From Chloroflexota bacterium (GTDB taxonomy: Bacteria > Chloroflexota > Dehalococcoidia > Lucifugimonadales > Australimonadaceae), in assembly GCA_026713505.1 (NCBI GenBank), contig JAPOOH010000398.1, positions 1 to 7,380 of the forward strand: a stretch of DNA of 7,380 nt. The letters run 5' to 3'. Below the pieces are notes generated by a model that searched no databases, had not been told where the DNA came from, and worked only from the letters and a program-made list of their open reading frames with translations. Within the stretch, counting starts at the first letter, position 1; each line of letters starts with the position of its first letter. The position numbers were made by a program, and so were the translations under genes. This document shows positions 4,601 to 7,380 of this stretch, piece by piece.

Positions 4601-6319
4601 ATGAGAGAGCACGAAGTACCCACCCACGTGCAGGCCGAAGACAAGGTCCTGCTCTGGTTCACCTTTCCGCAGATCGTGGCCGTCACGGCGGTCGGGGCGC
4701 TGGCCTACGGCATCTACACCTACGCCCCCATCCCGTCGTCCGAGGTGCGCATCGCCCTCGCCATCGCCTTCGCGCTGGTGGGCATCGCCGCCATCGTGGG
4801 CAGGGTCGGCTGCCGGCGTCTGCCGCTGGTGGCCGCCGACCTGCTCCAGTACCGCCTCGGGGGCCGGATCTATGCCGGCCTCCCGGCAGAGCTGGCGCGG
4901 AGCGAGCCGCCAGCTCCCCTGGACGACAGTCCCGGTCTGATCCAGCAGATGACGGAGAAGGCGCGGCACCGCCTCCGCAGGCTGCGCAGGGGGAGCAAGC
5001 GGCGCAGGGGGCGTGAGCGGCGGAATGGCCGCAGGCCGCTGCGCTGGCTGCGCAGACCCCGGGAGCGGGGCAAGGGCGATGGCGGTCATGCCGCCATGCG
5101 GCGCATGGCCCTGCTCGCCGCTCTTGCACTGTTCACTCTGACCGCAGTGGCCGCCTCCGGCACGCCCACGCCGGAGCCCACACCGGGGCCGGGCACCCCG
5201 TATCCCCAGGACAGCCCGGACCGCTGGCGGAACGAGGTCGATTTCGATCCACCCGAACCCGTCCCGGGGCGGCGGCTCTACATCGAGAGTCTCGCGGTCT
5301 TCGAGGACAGGGCGACGGTCACTCTCCGGGCCGCTACCGACATCGACCTCACCGTGCAGGCATTCGGCGGGCCGGGAGGCCGTGAGATGGGCTTCTGGGG
5401 AGCGGCCAGCGTCCGCGCGGGACGGAGCGTCTTCTACACGCTGCCGCTCTCTGGTGACGCCCCGTCATTCACCTTCGCCTGGGTGGATGCGTCCGGCCTG
5501 GCCGGCGGGCTCAGCCTCGAGGGCGATCAGCTGCCGCATCCCCTGCCCATCATGGAGGGAGAGCTCTGCGATGCCCGCGTCACGCAGGTCCGGTGGAGTC
5601 CGGGCTCGCTCACCGGGATGCTGGAGGCCGGGGAGTGCATCGAGAGGATCGAGCACCCCATCGACCTCACCCTGGTCCAAGGGGAGGCGCACATCGCGGG
5701 GCCCCTGGTCATGAAGACCCGCGTGACGGATGTCCACGGCTCCGTCACGGTCTCCTCAGGCGATGCGACCACCACGGTGAATCTCGACCCGCCCGGCAGC
5801 GCGGCCTTCCAACTGTCCGTTCCGCCCGGCCAGCGTCTGCACGAGCTCAGCATCGAGGCCGTCATGGAGGCGAGCCTGCGGGGCAACGCCCCACCGCTGG
5901 TGACCCTCACTCTCATACCGGAGCGGGAGGAGATCCGCCTGGTGCCGGTCGAGGTGTGGCGGCCCGGCACGAGCGATGTCGTCCGCGAGACGGTCACCGT
6001 GCGGAACGAGGACGGCACCTCCTCCTCCCACGAGGTCTCCGCCCGGCTCAGCATCCCTGGCGAGTTCATCACCGTCGTGCCCCAGGTTCTGATCAAGCAT
6101 CCGGAGTTCATCCTGGGCACGGTGGACCCCCGCGGGAGCGCCTACGGCAGCCGGGAGGAGAAGCTACTCATGGCCCTCACCATCGGGGCGGACGCCCCCT
6201 ACTCCCCGTTCACGCCACCCCCGCAGCCGACACCGACGCCTCCTCCCGTCCAGACCCCGCTCACCGAGGACGAGGCGAACTGGCTGTTCGGGTTCCTCGG
6301 TTGGGAGTGGCCGTGGTGA
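4601..6319 (+). CDS. PrgI/VirB3-like membrane domain fused to a large exported domain
   Basis: The ATG at 4601 has GGAGGA six bases upstream. Residues 1-95 match the PrgI-type T4SS membrane proteins: VPTHVQAEDKVLLWFTFPQI, two hydrophobic helices (about 24-43 and 50-68) and a cytoplasmic-looking end. A very basic segment follows (121-158). Then comes a third hydrophobic stretch at 166-185 that reads as a signal peptide or anchor (MRRMALLAALALFTLTAVAASG), a Thr/Pro linker (187-205), and about 330 residues of predicted beta-strand-rich sequence with two Cys (323, 346). The end is a Pro/Thr stretch (539-555) and a Trp-rich tip, WLFGFLGWEWPW. Ordinary PrgI proteins are about 100-130 residues, so this is roughly fivefold longer. 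The basic region would stay inside and the beta domain outside. An internal ATG at 5096 could also start the exported part separately, but its SD is poor. The PrgI part should act with VirB4; the outer part may contact the pilus, the cell wall or the recipient, which is inference. Confidence 0.75.
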   Translation: MREHEVPTHVQAEDKVLLWFTFPQIVAVTAVGALAYGIYTYAPIPSSEVRIALAIAFALVGIAAIVGRVGCRRLPLVAADLLQYRLGGRIYAGLPAELARSEPPAPLDDSPGLIQQMTEKARHRLRRLRRGSKRRRGRERRNGRRPLRWLRRPRERGKGDGGHAAMRRMALLAALALFTLTAVAASGTPTPEPTPGPGTPYPQDSPDRWRNEVDFDPPEPVPGRRLYIESLAVFEDRATVTLRAATDIDLTVQAFGGPGGREMGFWGAASVRAGRSVFYTLPLSGDAPSFTFAWVDASGLAGGLSLEGDQLPHPLPIMEGELCDARVTQVRWSPGSLTGMLEAGECIERIEHPIDLTLVQGEAHIAGPLVMKTRVTDVHGSVTVSSGDATTTVNLDPPGSAAFQLSVPPGQRLHELSIEAVMEASLRGNAPPLVTLTLIPEREEIRLVPVEVWRPGTSDVVRETVTVRNEDGTSSSHEVSARLSIPGEFITVVPQVLIKHPEFILGTVDPRGSAYGSREEKLLMALTIGADAPYSPFTPPPQPTPTPPPVQTPLTEDEANWLFGFLGWEWPW

Positions 6320-6624
6320 GGAGATTCGCGGCAGTCCTGCTGGTTCCCGCAGCGGCGGCGGTCTCCGCCGCCGCGTCCCACGAGGAGGAGACGATGCTCG
6401 CCGCATTCGACGGCGTGCTGACCGCCATGGCATACGCGGCGGCGGGGCTCGCCGTCTTTGCGGTCGTCTGGGCGGGGTTCGTCCTCATGGCGGAGGGCGG
6501 CGACCCGCGCAACGCGGGCAGGGCAAGGGGCGCCGTCGCAGGGGCGCTCATCGGACTCGTCGTCGTCCTCTCCGCCAAGGCCATCGCCCTCGCCCTGCGC
6601 AGCGGCATCGTCCCCATCCCCTAG
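6316..6624 (+). CDS. VirB2-like pilin with signal peptide, second copy
   Basis: A 102-residue product from GTG 6316, which overlaps the preceding stop by four bases (GTGA), a common coupled-translation arrangement; GGGAG lies eight bases upstream. Residues 1-20 (VRRFAAVLLVPAAAAVSAAA) form a signal peptide with likely cleavage near residue 20. The mature part has two hydrophobic helices (about 36-58 and 72-93) joined by AEGGDPRNAGRARGA, the Gly-Asp-Pro plus basic-residue loop typical of VirB2-like T4SS pilins. A second plausible start, ATG 6394, has its own strong SD, GAGGAGGAG (6382-6390), and would make a form without the signal peptide. It is only weakly similar to the first pilin at 4283 and has no Gly-rich tail. 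It probably forms or caps the transfer filament. Confidence 0.7.
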   Translation: MRRFAAVLLVPAAAAVSAAASHEEETMLAAFDGVLTAMAYAAAGLAVFAVVWAGFVLMAEGGDPRNAGRARGAVAGALIGLVVVLSAKAIALALRSGIVPIP

Positions 6625-6650
6625 CCCCTCCGATACGAAAGGAGCACACC

Positions 6651-6884
6651 TTGCGAAACCTCATCGAACGGATCCAGAGCATGGCGCGCAGCACCCTGCG
6701 CTGCGCCGTCGTCTCCATCCCCTGGAGGGGGAGCGGCATTCTACAGAACCTCGCCGAGCGGATCGGGAGCATGGCGCCGCGCAGGATGCGGACCGCCATC
6801 ACCTTCATCCTCAGGAGGGGTAACGGCACCCTGCGACAGCTGGCTCGACGGATGAAGACCGTGGCGCAGCGCGCCTTGCGCAGA
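6651..6884 (+). repeat. Three 90-bp in-frame tandem repeats at the 5' end of the VirB4-like gene
   Basis: Units begin at 6651, 6741 and 6831 (the last is shorter). Their peptides start LRNLIERIQSMARSTLR, LQNLAERIGSMAPRRMR and LRQLARRMKTVAQRALR, each about 30 residues with a turn such as RGSG/RGNG at the end of the first two. The DNA just before each unit carries an SD-like G-rich stretch (6641-6644, 6724-6733, 6814-6820), as if a start region including its ribosome binding site had been duplicated. Each unit predicts a basic amphipathic helix. Confidence 0.6.
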
Positions 6885-7380
6885 GCGCCCGGCGGGGACT
6901 CCCCGCCAAGGGAGCCCGTTGTAAAGCCGCCGCTGCCGCTGCCGTTGTGCTTCATGCTCTCCCACCTCGAGGACGACGGCCCCGTCCGCATCGACGGACT
7001 CAAGCTCGGAGTCTTCGAGGTGATGGGCCTCGAGCTCGACGAACCCAAGCTTGGCGCCTTCGCGGGAGCGCTGAACGCTCTCGACTTTCCGCTCCAGCTC
7101 CTGATCCGCCAGCACCCGCCCGACCGCAGCCGCATGCGGGAGCGCCTGCAGGAGGCCCAACCCGGCGATCTGCCGCCGCAGACCGCAGCCGCTGCGGAGT
7201 CGCTCCGCGGCCTGCTCAGCAGCCTGGAACACCGCGACGGCATCCTCGACCGCCGCTTCTATGCCGTCTGCCCATTCGACCGCGCGGGCGATCTGCGCGT
7301 CCTGCTCGGCAAGGCGGGTCTCTCTGCCCATCCCCTCGCAGGCCGTGCCCTGCGCCTGTTCCTGCTCGCATCGGCCCTCG
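6651..7380 (+). CDS. virB4: VirB4-like T4SS ATPase, N-terminal part (open at window end)
   Basis: The TTG at 6651, preceded by AAAGGAG with a 6-base spacer, opens a frame with no stop to the window end (243 codons). Residues 96-240 resemble the N-terminal domain of VirB4/TraE-type ATPases: LPLCFMLSHLEDDGPVRIDG, then VFEVMGLELDEP, FAGALNALDFPLQLLIRQ and RRFYAVCPFD. The Walker motifs lie beyond the window, so catalysis cannot be checked. VirB4 proteins energise assembly of the pilus and channel from the cytoplasmic face and contact PrgI/VirB3 partners, which matches the upstream genes. Before the conserved part are about 78 residues of three tandem basic amphipathic repeats, not usual for the family as I know it. 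The TTG start is supported by its SD; in-frame starts such as ATG 6681 or later are possible and would drop part of the repeats. Confidence 0.7.
   Translation, partial: MRNLIERIQSMARSTLRCAVVSIPWRGSGILQNLAERIGSMAPRRMRTAITFILRRGNGTLRQLARRMKTVAQRALRRAPGGDSPPREPVVKPPLPLPLCFMLSHLEDDGPVRIDGLKLGVFEVMGLELDEPKLGAFAGALNALDFPLQLLIRQHPPDRSRMRERLQEAQPGDLPPQTAAAAESLRGLLSSLEHRDGILDRRFYAVCPFDRAGDLRVLLGKAGLSAHPLAGRALRLFLLASAL

Noticed and set aside
3725..5089. 454-codon minus-strand ORF
   Set aside because: It crosses three well-supported plus-strand genes on the opposite strand; composition is that of an antisense shadow.

Overview
The window is GC-rich DNA carrying part of a conjugation-type type IV secretion system (T4SS), probably from an integrated or plasmid-borne conjugative element. 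The T4SS subunits are of the single-membrane (Gram-positive / monoderm) style: a polytopic TrbL/VirB6-like protein with an Ala/Gly/Ser-rich tail, small VirB2-like pilins, a PrgI/VirB3-like protein and the N-terminal part of a VirB4-like ATPase. The Thr/Pro-rich linkers of the secreted parts, the GTG/TTG starts and the gene order resemble Chloroflexota (an actinobacterium is the alternative). That placement is inference; no rRNA or housekeeping gene is present to settle it.

Layout. Positions 1-48 hold the first 16 codons of a minus-strand gene. It is preceded by a well-formed 27-codon leader ORF (51-134) whose 3' end contains a hairpin that hides the downstream gene's Shine-Dalgarno (SD), and further upstream by a strong 15-bp stem-loop (188-222). 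From about 135 to 1124 I see no convincing protein gene, but there are non-random elements: a degenerate array of roughly 44-bp direct repeats (about 712-899) and an 18-bp perfect palindrome, TGTTCAC-n4-GTGAACA (1079-1096). A minus-strand operon follows (2192 down to 1125): a small unknown protein, then a 282-residue helix-turn-helix / coiled-coil protein that is a good candidate for the local regulator. Positions 2193-2445 are the divergent intergenic region, with further TGTTCAC copies and other repeats.

From 2446 to the window end a plus-strand operon runs almost without gaps: secreted protein of unknown function (2446-3036); TrbL/VirB6-like channel protein (3043-4122); an intercistronic hairpin and an odd start/stop cascade (4134-4217); first VirB2-like pilin (4283-4597); a fusion of a PrgI/VirB3-like membrane domain to a large exported beta-rich domain (4601-6319); a second VirB2-like pilin with a signal peptide (6316-6624); and a VirB4-like ATPase, open at the window end, whose N-terminus carries three 30-residue tandem repeats (6651-7380).

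Together the plus-strand genes would make the inner-membrane channel, the pilus or surface filament and the assembly ATPase of a mating-pair apparatus. The divergent helix-turn-helix protein probably controls it. The most unusual points are the PrgI-ectodomain fusion, the two different pilins flanking it, the repeated N-terminus of the ATPase, and the leader-ORF / SD-sequestering hairpin at the left edge.
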